Positions 8,072 to 16,482 are shown, counted from the stretch's first letter. The stretch: 64,000 nucleotides of DNA from [Anoxybacillus] calidus (GCF_013760845.1 NZ_JACDUU010000008.1:30721-94720); one strand, 5' to 3'. Notes: generated by a model not told the origin, from the sequence alone. Made by a program: numbers and translations.

Positions 8072-8578
8072 TTGTTAAGTGAAAAGTTATTACAAAGCTT
8101 AAATGAGCAGATGAATTTTGAATTTTTTTCTGCGCACGCTTATATGGCAATGGCGGCCTATTGTTCATCAGAAGGACTGGATGGATTTGCTAATTTCTTT
8201 TTAGTGCAAGCAGAAGAAGAAAGATTTCATGCGATGAAATTTTATAATTTTATAAATGCACTTGGTGAACGGGCCATTATTACCGGATTTCAGTCACCGA
8301 ATAATGAATTTACTTCTGTGCTTGATTGTTTTGAAAAGGCGCTTGCCCAAGAAAAAGAAGTAACAAAACGAATTTATAAGCTATCTGACATCGCGTGGGA
8401 TGAGCGGGAACATGCAACGATTAACTTTTTGAAATGGTTTATTGATGAGCAAGTTGAGGAAGAAGACATGTTTGATAGCATTATTCAAAAGCTAAAGCGA
8501 ATTCAAAATGATAATAATGCTTTATTTATGCTTGATAATGAATTCGCGAAACGAACATTTACACCAGAGCAGAATTAA
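8072..8578 (+). CDS. ftnA: Non-heme ferritin
   Basis: This 168-residue four-helix ferritin is predicted to oxidise Fe(II) and store iron in a 24-subunit cage. All expected ferroxidase ligands are present at the canonical numbers when the TTG at 8072 is the start: Glu17, Glu50, His53, Glu94, Gln127 and Glu130. The GTG at 8063 is rejected because it lies inside the AGAGGTGA ribosome site. It is a single gene between the sigI-rsgI terminator and a hairpin element. No Fur or PerR box was recognised in the short upstream region. Confidence 0.92.
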   Translation: MLSEKLLQSLNEQMNFEFFSAHAYMAMAAYCSSEGLDGFANFFLVQAEEERFHAMKFYNFINALGERAIITGFQSPNNEFTSVLDCFEKALAQEKEVTKRIYKLSDIAWDEREHATINFLKWFIDEQVEEEDMFDSIIQKLKRIQNDNNALFMLDNEFAKRTFTPEQN

Positions 8579-8584
8579 ATAGCA

Positions 8585-8690
8585 AAGAGGCTGACCTAAA
8601 GAATGTCAATGCTCCCGCAATATGATCGTACATGAGTGATATATTGTGGGGTTTACATGTAATCAGACACTCATGGGTCAGCCTCTTAAA
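8585..8690. repeat. Dispersed hairpin element, copy B (shared ferritin/sspD terminator)
   Basis: AAGAGGCTGACC (8585-8596) pairs with GGTCAGCCTCTT (8676-8687), closing a ~100-nt region with inner arms such as GAATGTC/GACACTC and CCCGCAATAT/ATATTGTGGG. It lies between convergent genes and can act on both strands. Confidence 0.78.
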
Positions 8691-8701
8691 TTCATCGTTC
8701 G

Positions 8702-8908
8702 TTATGATTGAGTTCTGTTTGTTCCGGCAAGTTGACTTTGTGCTTGGGCAACTAGACGTTTTGTGATTTCTCCACCAACAGAACCATTTGCGCGGGACAT
8801 TGTATCAGAACCTAATTGAACGCCAAATTCTTGTGCAATTTCGTATTTAATTTGGTCAAGTGCTTGTTCAATACCTGGTACAAGCAATTTATTGCTGCTT
8901 CTAGCCAT
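8702..8908 (-). CDS. sspD: Alpha/beta-type small acid-soluble spore protein
   Basis: This is a 68-residue spore DNA-binding protein. It carries the family signatures [15 protein letters not shown] (germination-protease region, cleavage expected in YEIA) and [19 protein letters not shown]. In spores it coats DNA in an A-like form and protects it from UV and heat. The start is the ATG at 8908 behind AAGGAGG; the longer open frame is not family-like. A sigma-G-like promoter lies ~40 bp upstream. I use sspD because the minor alpha/beta SASP gene lies next to sigI-rsgI in B. subtilis; the paralog assignment is by position only. Confidence 0.93.
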   Translation of the reverse strand: MARSSNKLLVPGIEQALDQIKYEIAQEFGVQLGSDTMSRANGSVGGEITKRLVAQAQSQLAGTNRTQS

Positions 8909-8947
8909 TGTTTTTTCCTCCTTATGTTGAATAACAGCTTGTAAGGT

Positions 8948-8977
8948 TATTATGTTATTTAATTTGTTCATCTATAA
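8948..8977 (-). promoter_or_regulatory. Sigma-G-type promoter of the SASP gene
   Basis: On the minus strand TTATA (8977-8973) and CATAATA (8954-8948) are separated by 18 bp, close to the forespore sigma-G consensus GHATR-N18-CATDHTA (one mismatch in the -35). Confidence 0.65.
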
Positions 8978-9026
8978 TGGTAATTACAGAGGATACCGCA
9001 ATTTTCTGGCAGTCACAGCAATATGG

Positions 9027-9482
9027 CTACTCCATTTTCATAATAACAGCCTGACCTTCAACAACTAATTGATTATATTGATTGATAACATTTGTTTCTA
9101 ATGTAATGATTTTTTTATCGTCTTGTTTATTAATAACTTTGCCGATGATCGTAAGCGTATCGCCAATTTTAACCGGTGCTTTAAATCGTATATGCTGTGA
9201 TAAATAAATGGCGCCTTTCCCCGGTAGTTTCGTTCCTATAACAGTAGAAATATAACTCGTTGTGAGAAGCCCATGAGCGATTCGTTCTTTAAAATGTGTT
9301 TGTTGTGCATATTCTTCATCGAGATGAATCGGATTGATATCGCCGGTTAATTTTGCAAAGGCGACGATGTCTTCGTTTGTAATCGTTTTTGTAATTGAAC
9401 GACAATCACCAATTTGAATCTCATTATACGGAACAGAAGGAACTAATTTGGATAAGGATTGTAAATCACTCTCCTCAAGAAT
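9027..9482 (-). CDS. phaJ: (R)-specific enoyl-CoA hydratase (MaoC hotdog, PhaJ) without a normal start codon
   Basis: An open frame of 151 codons, ending TAG at 9027-9029, encodes a complete MaoC/PhaJ hotdog domain: catalytic Asp and His in DINPIH (residues 48 and 53 counting from ATT at 9482), then HGLLTTSYISTVIG and the C-terminal strand LVVEGQAVI. It would hydrate trans-2-enoyl-CoA from beta-oxidation to (R)-3-hydroxyacyl-CoA for PHA synthesis. The frame contains no ATG, GTG or TTG before the domain. It continues upstream into the end of phaP in the -1 frame and is closed by a TGA inside phaP. Expression may come from AUU at 9482, from -1 frameshifting out of phaP at 9491-9497, or the DNA may carry an indel. 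Start coordinate is therefore provisional. Confidence 0.75.
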   Translation of the reverse strand: MLEESDLQSLSKLVPSVPYNEIQIGDCRSITKTITNEDIVAFAKLTGDINPIHLDEEYAQQTHFKERIAHGLLTTSYISTVIGTKLPGKGAIYLSQHIRFKAPVKIGDTLTIIGKVINKQDDKKIITLETNVINQYNQLVVEGQAVIMKME

Positions 9483-9484
9483 GT

Positions 9485-9994
9485 TTATTTGAAAAAAGGA
9501 GAATCGACAGCCTTCTCGATGAAGGATTTTTGTGATTCTTTTATTTGTTCAAAATAGGATTTTAAAAATTTTTCCACTTCTTCTCGGCTAGATTGTTGTT
9601 GTGAAAAAAATTGTTTAAATAAACTGGAAGTCTGCTTGTAAAAAGCTTCAGAAGCATTAACCAATTCTTGGCTTGGAGTAAGAGCAATTTGCATGAACCG
9701 TTCGGTGATTTCGTCTAGCTGCGCCATCCATTTCGTTGCTGTTTGACTTGCCTCGTCTCCTAATGTATTTCGCAGTTCTGTTTCTGCTTTTTGGCGGAAT
9801 TGTTCAAGTTGCTGCTTCATTTCACTTTTTGCTTTTTCAACATTTTCTGACACTTGAGTGAACCACTGTTGCTGACGCTCTAAATATTCCATAATGGTTT
9901 GTTCTACTTGATTTCCAGAATGAAGAAATAAATCTACTCCCTTAAACCAGCCATCCCATACGGTATCGATTACTTGCGTGACATTTTCTTTCAT
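9485..9994 (-). CDS. phaP: Phasin PhaP
   Basis: This is a 169-residue, all-helical, amphipathic protein with many Gln, Glu and Lys residues and no transmembrane segment. It is the granule-surface phasin of the Bacillus megaterium type (about 170 residues). It has a strong AAGGAGG site and lies 28 bp downstream of phaQ in the leftward phaQ-phaP-phaJ transcript. The last codons are CCT TTT TTC AAA TAA, so a U-UUU-UUC heptamer sits in the correct phase for -1 slippage one codon before the stop. Control by PhaQ is known in B. megaterium; here it is inferred from the palindrome upstream of phaQ. Confidence 0.88.
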   Translation of the reverse strand: MKENVTQVIDTVWDGWFKGVDLFLHSGNQVEQTIMEYLERQQQWFTQVSENVEKAKSEMKQQLEQFRQKAETELRNTLGDEASQTATKWMAQLDEITERFMQIALTPSQELVNASEAFYKQTSSLFKQFFSQQQSSREEVEKFLKSYFEQIKESQKSFIEKAVDSPFFK

Positions 9995-10022
9995 AGGTCT
10001 TCCTCCTTAAAAATATGTTATT

Positions 10023-10463
10023 TTACTCAGTCTGGCTTCCTTCTTCAATCTTATTTGGTGTTGTTTTTTCTGAATGGTTCTTTTCATTAAATGGGAATAA
10101 CATTTTTGTATACATAGAAAAAAATGTGTCAATCATTTGCTGATATTGTTCAAGCGAGGCTGCCCATACTTCAAGATATTTTTCTCCTGTTTTTGTCAGT
10201 GAATAAATTCGCTTCGCAGGCCCGCCTGAAGACGTATCCCATACGGAAGTAATTAATTCATCCTTTTCTAATTGACGTAATGTTCGATAAATATTTCCAG
10301 GGTCTAGCGATTGAAACCCAAAGTGACTGAGACGTTCAATCAGCTTATATCCATGAAGATTGAAGCCGCGCAGACTGAGCAGTAAAAACGGTACAATAAA
10401 GTTTTTTGGAGCACCGGCAGGATATTTTTCGTGCAATGGTTGTTTATTTTCTTTGTTCGTCAT
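10023..10463 (-). CDS. phaQ: PadR-type transcriptional repressor PhaQ
   Basis: This 146-residue protein has a PadR winged-helix domain (FIVPFLLLSLRGFNLHGYKLIERL through NIYRTLRQLEKDELI, about residues 22-75), a GPAKRIYSLT wing, and a C-terminal helix for dimerisation. Length and position match B. megaterium PhaQ, a repressor that senses poly-3-hydroxybutyrate and controls phaQ and phaP. The start is the ATG at 10463 behind GAGGTGA. A perfect 23-bp palindrome centred at 10504 lies about 40 bp upstream and is the likely operator. Confidence 0.88.
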   Translation of the reverse strand: MTNKENKQPLHEKYPAGAPKNFIVPFLLLSLRGFNLHGYKLIERLSHFGFQSLDPGNIYRTLRQLEKDELITSVWDTSSGGPAKRIYSLTKTGEKYLEVWAASLEQYQQMIDTFFSMYTKMLFPFNEKNHSEKTTPNKIEEGSQTE

Positions 10464-10492
10464 GTGCTCACCTCATTAATATGCGTTTTTTC

Positions 10493-10515
10493 TATAAGTG
10501 TAATTTACACTTATA
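10493..10515. promoter_or_regulatory. Perfect 23-bp palindrome, probable PhaQ operator
   Basis: TATAAGTGTAA (10493-10503), one central T, and TTACACTTATA (10505-10515) are exact inverted arms. The site lies 30 bp upstream of the phaQ start and about 80 bp upstream of the phaR promoter, as expected for autorepression of phaQ-phaP-phaJ. Confidence 0.75.
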
Positions 10516-10597
10516 TGTTCATTGTGTCAATAGTTGGGGTTCGACGAATTATGACATGGATTTAAAATATATGTATAAATTAATCGAAAATTATAAA

Positions 10598-10627
10598 TTG
10601 TTATACAATACTTTACTTCACTATAAT
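10598..10627 (+). promoter_or_regulatory. Promoter of phaR-phaB-phaC
   Basis: TTGTTA (10598-10603), an 18-bp spacer and TATAAT (10622-10627) are followed by 40 nt of leader and an AAGGAGG ribosome site. Confidence 0.6.
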
Positions 10628-10683
10628 AAAATTAAAGTTAGATGCAACTTTGCTAACTACCGAGTTTAAGGAGGGATCACTAG

Positions 10684-11109
10684 ATGAATGATCAAAAAGT
10701 GTTTGATCCATTTTTAGCCTGGAAGGAAATGTACGACAAAGCGGAAAGCTACATGGGAAAAATGCTCGGGGAAACAATGAACAGTGAAGATTTTTCCAAA
10801 TGGATGGGGAGTGTACTCAATTTTAATCTTCAGCTACAGAAAATAATTAAAGAAACAACTGAACGTACTCTTTGGCAAGCAAATATGCCATCGAAAGAAG
10901 ATGTAGCAAACATTGCTTCGCTCGTTATCAATGTTGAAGAAAAAATCGAGGGTATGGAGGAGCTGCTTGAAGAACAACAGGATAGTGCAAATGGAATGAA
11001 AAAAGAAATAACAAAGTTAAAGAGTGACATGAAGCGTTTAGAAGGCAAAGTAGACAAGCTGTTGGCCCTCTTTGAAAAGGAAGAACGCATGCCAAACGGT
11101 GAACAATAG
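10684..11109 (+). CDS. phaR: PHA synthase subunit PhaR (class IV)
   Basis: This 141-residue protein has the PhaR family opening FDPFLAWKEMYDKAESYMGK and a C-terminal coiled coil (about residues 80-135, rich in Glu, Lys and Leu). It is the essential second subunit of class IV synthases, which are restricted to Bacillus-like organisms. It is first in the phaR-phaB-phaC operon, with ATG at 10684 behind GGAGGGATC. Confidence 0.9.
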   Translation: MNDQKVFDPFLAWKEMYDKAESYMGKMLGETMNSEDFSKWMGSVLNFNLQLQKIIKETTERTLWQANMPSKEDVANIASLVINVEEKIEGMEELLEEQQDSANGMKKEITKLKSDMKRLEGKVDKLLALFEKEERMPNGEQ

Positions 11110-11186
11110 GAAGACAGAAATATTTTTATATTTATAAGCATACAAATACTTTTGTGCACAAACTAACGAATTAGGGGGAATGTTTG

Positions 11187-11930
11187 ATGGTTAAATTAGA
11201 GGGGAAAGTAGCCGTAATTACAGGAGGCGGTAAAGGAATCGGAGCGGCAATCACAAGAGAATTGGCACGCAACGGCGTCAAAGTAGTTGTGAACTATAAC
11301 AAAAGCCGTGAAGCAGCCGACCAACTCATCGCAGAAATTAAAGAGAATGGTGGTGAGGGAATCGCTGTTCAGGCTGATGTTTCTACACAAGAGGAAGCAA
11401 ATAAGCTAATTGCTGCTGCTGTTGAACAATACGGAAGACTCGATATTTTAGTGAACAATGCAGGAATTACACGCGACCGCACATTTAAAAAGCTTTCAAA
11501 CGAAGACTGGAATGAAGTCATTAACGTTAACTTGAATAGCGTTTATTACACAACGGCTGCAGCGCTTCCTTATATTACGGAATCAGATGCCGGACGAATT
11601 ATTAATATTTCATCGATTATCGGCCAAGCCGGTGGATTTGGACAAACGAATTATTCGGCAGCTAAAGCAGGAATGATCGGATTTACGAAATCATTAGCGT
11701 TAGAATTAGCGAAAACAGGAGTAACTGTTAACGCGATTTGTCCAGGTTTTATTGAGACAGATATGTTAGCAGAAGTGCCAGACAATATTCGTGAACAAAT
11801 TAAAGCAAAAATTCCAGCGCGTCGTTTTGGGCATGCTGATGAAATCGCGCGCGGTGTTCTATATTTGTGCCAGGACGGTGAATATATTACAGGCCAACAA
11901 TTAAATATTAACGGCGGCTTATATATGTAA
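11187..11930 (+). CDS. phaB: Acetoacetyl-CoA reductase PhaB
   Basis: This 247-residue short-chain dehydrogenase reduces acetoacetyl-CoA to (R)-3-hydroxybutyryl-CoA, presumably with NADPH. Visible motifs are the nucleotide loop GGGKGIG (13-19), NNAG (90-93), Ser143, and the catalytic YSAAK (Tyr156, Lys160). The ATG at 11187 is chosen over a TTG one codon earlier; GGGGG precedes it. The position between phaR and phaC supports PhaB over the closely related fatty-acid reductase FabG. Confidence 0.9.
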   Translation: MVKLEGKVAVITGGGKGIGAAITRELARNGVKVVVNYNKSREAADQLIAEIKENGGEGIAVQADVSTQEEANKLIAAAVEQYGRLDILVNNAGITRDRTFKKLSNEDWNEVINVNLNSVYYTTAAALPYITESDAGRIINISSIIGQAGGFGQTNYSAAKAGMIGFTKSLALELAKTGVTVNAICPGFIETDMLAEVPDNIREQIKAKIPARRFGHADEIARGVLYLCQDGEYITGQQLNINGGLYM

Positions 11931-11980
11931 TCGTTCAGGTATAGGTACATATACCATGAAGGAAAGGTAGTGGAAAGCCG

Positions 11981-13075
11981 ATGTTTTCAACTTCTTCATT
12001 GATAAAAGAATGGGAAAAACTTTTAGATGCCATGCCCGACAATTTGAAAGGCTCTTACAGTCGTTTTAAACGAGCGGCAGAAATTGTTACGGTCGAAGCG
12101 GAACCAGAAGTCGGACTTACACCTAAAGAGATTATTTGGAAAAAAAATAAAACAAAGTTATATCGTTACGTTCCAACGCAGACGAAACTTCATAAAGTGC
12201 CGATTTTGCTTGTTTATGCTTTAATTAACAAGCCATATATTCTTGATTTAACACCTGGAAACAGTTTAGTTGAATATTTAGTGAATCGCGGCTTTGATGT
12301 ATATATGCTTGATTGGGGGACACCGGGATTAGAAGATCGAAAGTTGAAGTTAGATGATTATATTTTGGACTATATCCCGCGTGCAGTAAAAAAAGTGCTT
12401 AAGACTTCTAAGGCAGAAGAAGTTTCAGTCTTAGGCTATTGTATGGGCGGAACGATGACTTCTATTTTTGCAGCACTGCATCCAGACTTACCAATTCGCA
12501 ACCTCATCTTTTTAACAAGTCCATTCGATTTTACCGATACAGGGCTATACGGTAAATTCCTCGATGAACGTTACTTTAATTTAGATAAAGCAGTAGACAC
12601 GTTTGGCATTATTCCTGGTGAAATGATTGATTTTGGCAATAAAATGCTTAAGCCGTTAACAAACTTTTATGGACCGTATGTCACATTGCTGGATCGTTCA
12701 GAAAACCAAAAGTTTGTGGAAAGTTGGAAGTTAATGCAAAAGTGGGTGACGGACGGAATTCCGTTCCCTGGTGAAGCATATCGTCAGTGGATTCGCGAGT
12801 TTTATCAACAAAATAAGCTGATTAAAGGAGAATTATTGATTCGCGGTCGCCGCGTTGATTTAAAAAATATTAAGGCGAATGTGTTAAACATTGCTGCCAG
12901 CCGTGATCATATCGCAATGCCGCATCAGGTCGAAGCTTTAATGGATGCTATTTCAAGCGAAGATAAAGAATATGTATTAATGGAAACGGGTCACGTGTCT
13001 GTTGTCTTTGGACCAAAAGCTATAAAAGAGACGTATCCGACCATTGGAGATTGGCTTGAACAACGGTCAAATTAA
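11981..13075 (+). CDS. phaC: Class IV poly(3-hydroxyalkanoate) synthase PhaC
   Basis: This 364-residue alpha/beta hydrolase-fold synthase has a lipase-like box GYCMGG with catalytic Cys154, Asp309 (SRDHI) and His338 (ETGHVS). The length fits class III/IV catalytic subunits. With PhaR it polymerises (R)-3-hydroxyacyl-CoA at the granule surface. It ends the phaRBC operon and is followed by a strong terminator. Confidence 0.93.
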   Translation: MFSTSSLIKEWEKLLDAMPDNLKGSYSRFKRAAEIVTVEAEPEVGLTPKEIIWKKNKTKLYRYVPTQTKLHKVPILLVYALINKPYILDLTPGNSLVEYLVNRGFDVYMLDWGTPGLEDRKLKLDDYILDYIPRAVKKVLKTSKAEEVSVLGYCMGGTMTSIFAALHPDLPIRNLIFLTSPFDFTDTGLYGKFLDERYFNLDKAVDTFGIIPGEMIDFGNKMLKPLTNFYGPYVTLLDRSENQKFVESWKLMQKWVTDGIPFPGEAYRQWIREFYQQNKLIKGELLIRGRRVDLKNIKANVLNIAASRDHIAMPHQVEALMDAISSEDKEYVLMETGHVSVVFGPKAIKETYPTIGDWLEQRSN

Positions 13076-13080
13076 AGAAA

Positions 13081-13116
13081 ACAGGAGGATGTTTTTAAAA
13101 CATCCTCCTGTTTTTA
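13081..13116 (+). terminator. Terminator of phaRBC
   Basis: A long stem (ACAGGAGGATGTTTT with AAAACATCCTCCTGT) with a tiny loop is followed by TTTTTAT. Confidence 0.92.
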
Positions 13117-13199
13117 TGACATTAAAAATAGAGGTGTTGAGAAAGTAAAAGATAATTCGTAATTTTAAATATTATTTATAAAAACAGTGAAATTTTTAT

Positions 13200-13213
13200 T
13201 GCAAACGTTTACA
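13200..13213 (+). promoter_or_regulatory. Putative cre site upstream of the LacI-type regulator
   Basis: TGCAAACGTTTACA matches the CcpA cre consensus closely. It could also be a variant of the local LacI-type operators (CCRAAACGTTTYGG), which share the AAACGTTT core. Confidence 0.5.
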
Positions 13214-13243
13214 TTATAGGTTAAGATTCAAATAGAAAGTAAT

Positions 13244-13257
13244 CCGAAACGTTTTGG
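13244..13257. promoter_or_regulatory. LacI-family operator O1 overlapping the regulator's ribosome site
   Basis: CCGAAACGTTTTGG is a near-perfect palindrome. Its right end merges with the GGAGGAG ribosome site of the lacI-type gene, implying autoregulation. It matches two sites before the downstream operon. Confidence 0.72.
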
Positions 13258-13267
13258 AGGAGAAGTA

Positions 13268-14284
13268 GTGGCAACGATTAAAGATATTGCAAGAGTCGCT
13301 GGTGTATCCGTTACGACCGTTTCTAGAGCTTTGAACGGTTATTCAGACGTTAACGAAAACACTAGACAGAAAATTATTGAAATAGCAAAGCAATTAAACT
13401 ATAGTCCAAATACGCTCGCGCGCAGTCTTGTGATGAATAAGTCGAAAACGATTGGATTGCTTGTTTCTGGACTAAAGCGGGAAAGTTCCAAAGATAATTT
13501 TACGTTTGAAGTATTGGCGGGCGTAAATCAGTATGTCGGGGAAACAGACTACGATATGATTTTATTTAGCACGAACTCGACAAAACAACGTGAAAAAACA
13601 TACACACAGCTATGTCGGGAACGGCGCGTAGATGGGGCGATTCTCCAAGGGATACGAATAGATGACCCGTATTTACAGGAAGTTGTCGAAAGCGACATTC
13701 CATGTGTTTTAATCGATATTCCAATTGAATCAGAAACAGTAGGATATGTAACAACCGACAATGTTCTTGGAGCGAAAAAAGCTGTGCAGCATTTAATTGA
13801 CATTGGTCATAAGAATATCGCAATGGTCAATGGGTATGAGTTTGCATTTGTGAGCCAAAAAAGACTAGAAGGATATAGACAAGCACTCTTGGAAGCCAAT
13901 TTACCTTTTTGTACGCATTGGGTCGTAGATGGTAAATTTGAAGAAGAAATAGCGGAAGAGAAAGCACTGAAGCTCCTTAAACAATATCCAGAAATTACGG
14001 CGTTTTTCTGTGCAAGTGACCTTATGGCTTTAGGGGTTATAAATGCTGTAAAGAAGCTTGATAAGAGTGTGCCAGAAGATATTGCTGTAATCGGCTATGA
14101 CGATATATTCCTTGCTTCTTATTCAACTCCGGCTCTATCCACCGTTGCCCAAAATATATTCGCAATGGGATATGAAGCTGCAAAACTTCTTATTGAAATG
14201 CTGGAAGGAAAAGCGAAATCTCATGTAAAAATTCTTGAAACCGAATTAAAAATACGAGAATCAACCGTTAAAAACCACTGCTAA
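13268..14284 (+). CDS. LacI-family transcriptional regulator of the sugar operon
   Basis: This 338-residue regulator has an N-terminal LacI helix-turn-helix (residues 3-22, DIARVAGVSVTTVSRAL), a hinge helix (SPNTLARSLV) and a periplasmic-binding-protein-like effector domain. GTG at 13268 is the start, behind GGAGGAG. It is separated from the adjacent hydrolase-transporter operon by a terminator, and identical operator-like palindromes lie before itself and that operon, so it is the likely local repressor. Its inducer is unknown. Confidence 0.9.
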   Translation: MATIKDIARVAGVSVTTVSRALNGYSDVNENTRQKIIEIAKQLNYSPNTLARSLVMNKSKTIGLLVSGLKRESSKDNFTFEVLAGVNQYVGETDYDMILFSTNSTKQREKTYTQLCRERRVDGAILQGIRIDDPYLQEVVESDIPCVLIDIPIESETVGYVTTDNVLGAKKAVQHLIDIGHKNIAMVNGYEFAFVSQKRLEGYRQALLEANLPFCTHWVVDGKFEEEIAEEKALKLLKQYPEITAFFCASDLMALGVINAVKKLDKSVPEDIAVIGYDDIFLASYSTPALSTVAQNIFAMGYEAAKLLIEMLEGKAKSHVKILETELKIRESTVKNHC

Positions 14285-14297
14285 AAAGTGGTTTTTA
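14269..14297 (+). terminator. Terminator overlapping the regulator stop codon
   Basis: AAAAACCAC(T) at 14270-14279 pairs with AGTGGTTTTT at 14287-14296; the stop codon lies in the loop. Confidence 0.7.
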
Positions 14298-14310
14298 ACT
14301 TACGTAAAAT

Positions 14311-14365
14311 CCAAAACGTTTTGGGAAGAGTTCAATTTTTTTACTCGGAATCCAAAACGTTTCGG
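14311..14365. promoter_or_regulatory. Two LacI-family operators O2 and O3 before the sugar operon
   Basis: CCAAAACGTTTTGG (14311-14324) is a perfect palindrome and CCAAAACGTTTCGG (14352-14365) differs by one base. Their centres are 41 bp apart, about four helical turns, which favours cooperative binding. O3 lies 20 bp before the start of the first structural gene. Confidence 0.78.
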
Positions 14366-14385
14366 AAAAAGTAGGAGGAAATACG

Positions 14386-16482
14386 ATGGACTACAGAGTG
14401 ATTAAAGAAAATGATTTATTTTTGTTAACGGATATAAAAGGAAATATTCCAGAAAATCATCCCTATGGACTAGGTTTATATACAAAGGATACCCGTTTTT
14501 TAAGTAAGTTGGATTTGCGCATTAATGGTAAGGAACCGATATTGTTATCTTCTGATGCAGCGGAAAACTATGTCGCAACGATTTTGTTAACAAATCCTCA
14601 CATGGAGAAAGACGGGAAATTAATTTTATGGCGTGAATCTGTAGAAATCGAAAGAAAGCGCTTTATATATGAAGGTGTTCTTTATGAAACGATTAAGCTA
14701 AAAAACTACTATCCAAAGCCGGTGCAATTTGAGATCAGCGTACATATGGATGTTGATTTTGCAGATATGTTTATTGTTCGTGGCTTTCAAACGGGAACGG
14801 TCGGACAGTGTACTGGAAAAACAATTGAAGGAAACTCATTCATGTTTCATTATGAAGGAGTCGATGGCGTAAAACGTGCAACAAAGGTCATTTGGAATCG
14901 TCAAGCCAAATTAGCTTCAGAGCAAGGAGAAGTAGTTTTTGTATTCTCACTTGATCATGCCGAAGAACAGTCCGTTACATTAATGATTCAACCACAGATT
15001 GGCGAAGAAACAGAAAGAGGGATTGTTAGCCCAGAAGTTGCGCTAGAGAATCTAAAAGCTTCCTATGTTGAATGGGAAAGTAACATTACAAAGGTAACTA
15101 CTGATTATGAGCCACTTCAACGCCTTGTCAATCGTGGAATTGGCGACTTGCGGGTGTTATTGACAGACTTAGGATACGGCCAATTCCCAGTCGCGGGTTT
15201 GCCTTGGTTTGGTGTACCGTTTGGACGAGACAGCTTAATCGCGGCATTACAAATGCTTGCTTTCAACCCTGAAGTAGCTAAAGGAACGCTTTTAACAATG
15301 GCAAGTTATCAAGGGAAAAATCTTGATCCATGGCGTGACGAGCAGCCAGGGAAAATTATGCATGAAATTCGTTTTGGAGAGTTAGCGAATACGAATCAAA
15401 TTCCGTTTACTCCCTATTACGGAACAATTGATGCAACACCGTTGTTTCTTGTGTTGTTGACTGAATATGTCAAATGGACTGGTGACTTCGATATTGTACA
15501 GCAGTTAAAGGACAATATTGATGCAGCGTTAACGTGGATTGACCAATACGGCGACCGTGATGGGGATTTGTTTGTCGAGTATTATCAAGAGTCAAGCAAA
15601 GGAATCGCTAATCAAGGCTGGAAAGATTCTGATGATTCCATTGTTCATCGCAATGGCGAATATGCAAAATCACCGATTGCACTTGCAGAAGTACAAGGTT
15701 ATGTTTACCAAGCAAAAATGGGGCTAGCGGATATTTTTGAACAATTGAACGAAACAGAGCGAGCAGCAGAGCTTCGCGATCAAGCAAAAGCATTAAAAGA
15801 AAAATTTGATGAGCAGTTTTGGATGGAAGATGTTCAGTTTTATGCGATTGCATTAGATGAAAAGAAACAGCAAGTCGGCACAATTACATCCAATCCAGGG
15901 CATGTATTATTTTCAGGAATGCTTGATAACGAGCGGGTCAATGCAGTGATAGCTACTTTACTTTCGCCAAAAATGTTTTCTGGTTACGGCATTCGCACAA
16001 TGGGGGAAGGAGAAGCTGGCTACAATCCGATGAGCTATCATGATGGAAGTGTGTGGCCTCATGATAACAGTATGATTTTACTTGGATTAAGCAAATTGGG
16101 AAGACAAGATGAAGTGAATATTGTTATTGACGGTCTCATTGAAGCCGCTGCGCATTTCGAATATGACCGTCTACCAGAATTGTTCTGCGGGCATAGTAAA
16201 GACCTTGGAAAACCTGTAAAATATCCGATTGCATGCTCACCGCAGGCTTGGGCGGCAGGAACACCGCTTGTCTTTATTCAATCGTTGCTTGGACTTTTCC
16301 CAAACAGCTTGAAAAAGGAAATTTATTTGTCACCGACATTGCTTGATTCAATGAGTTTCCTAAGAGTTGAAAACATTTCTATCGGTGAGGGACATTTATC
16401 GTTAACGGTTACTCGTCAGGAAAATGAAATGAAAGTTGAGATTGAAGAAAATACGACAGGATATAAAGTAGTCATTGGTTAA
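14386..16482 (+). CDS. Glycogen-debranching-type glycoside hydrolase (amylo-alpha-1,6-glucosidase family)
   Basis: This is a 698-residue cytoplasmic protein with no signal peptide. The N-terminal ~220 residues form a beta-rich GDE_N-type domain (YRVIKENDLFLLTDIKGNIP, YGLGLYTKDTRFLSKLDL). The rest is an (alpha/alpha)6 barrel with GLPWFGVPFGRDSL, the acidic DSDDSIVHRNG and NPMSYHDGSVWPHDNSMIL. The family hydrolyses alpha-glucosidic linkages. As the only hydrolase in an ABC-transporter operon it probably processes the imported oligosaccharide or glucoside. ATG at 14386 follows AGGAGGAAATACG; regulation by the LacI-type protein is inferred from O2/O3. Confidence 0.82.
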   Translation: MDYRVIKENDLFLLTDIKGNIPENHPYGLGLYTKDTRFLSKLDLRINGKEPILLSSDAAENYVATILLTNPHMEKDGKLILWRESVEIERKRFIYEGVLYETIKLKNYYPKPVQFEISVHMDVDFADMFIVRGFQTGTVGQCTGKTIEGNSFMFHYEGVDGVKRATKVIWNRQAKLASEQGEVVFVFSLDHAEEQSVTLMIQPQIGEETERGIVSPEVALENLKASYVEWESNITKVTTDYEPLQRLVNRGIGDLRVLLTDLGYGQFPVAGLPWFGVPFGRDSLIAALQMLAFNPEVAKGTLLTMASYQGKNLDPWRDEQPGKIMHEIRFGELANTNQIPFTPYYGTIDATPLFLVLLTEYVKWTGDFDIVQQLKDNIDAALTWIDQYGDRDGDLFVEYYQESSKGIANQGWKDSDDSIVHRNGEYAKSPIALAEVQGYVYQAKMGLADIFEQLNETERAAELRDQAKALKEKFDEQFWMEDVQFYAIALDEKKQQVGTITSNPGHVLFSGMLDNERVNAVIATLLSPKMFSGYGIRTMGEGEAGYNPMSYHDGSVWPHDNSMILLGLSKLGRQDEVNIVIDGLIEAAAHFEYDRLPELFCGHSKDLGKPVKYPIACSPQAWAAGTPLVFIQSLLGLFPNSLKKEIYLSPTLLDSMSFLRVENISIGEGHLSLTVTRQENEMKVEIEENTTGYKVVIG

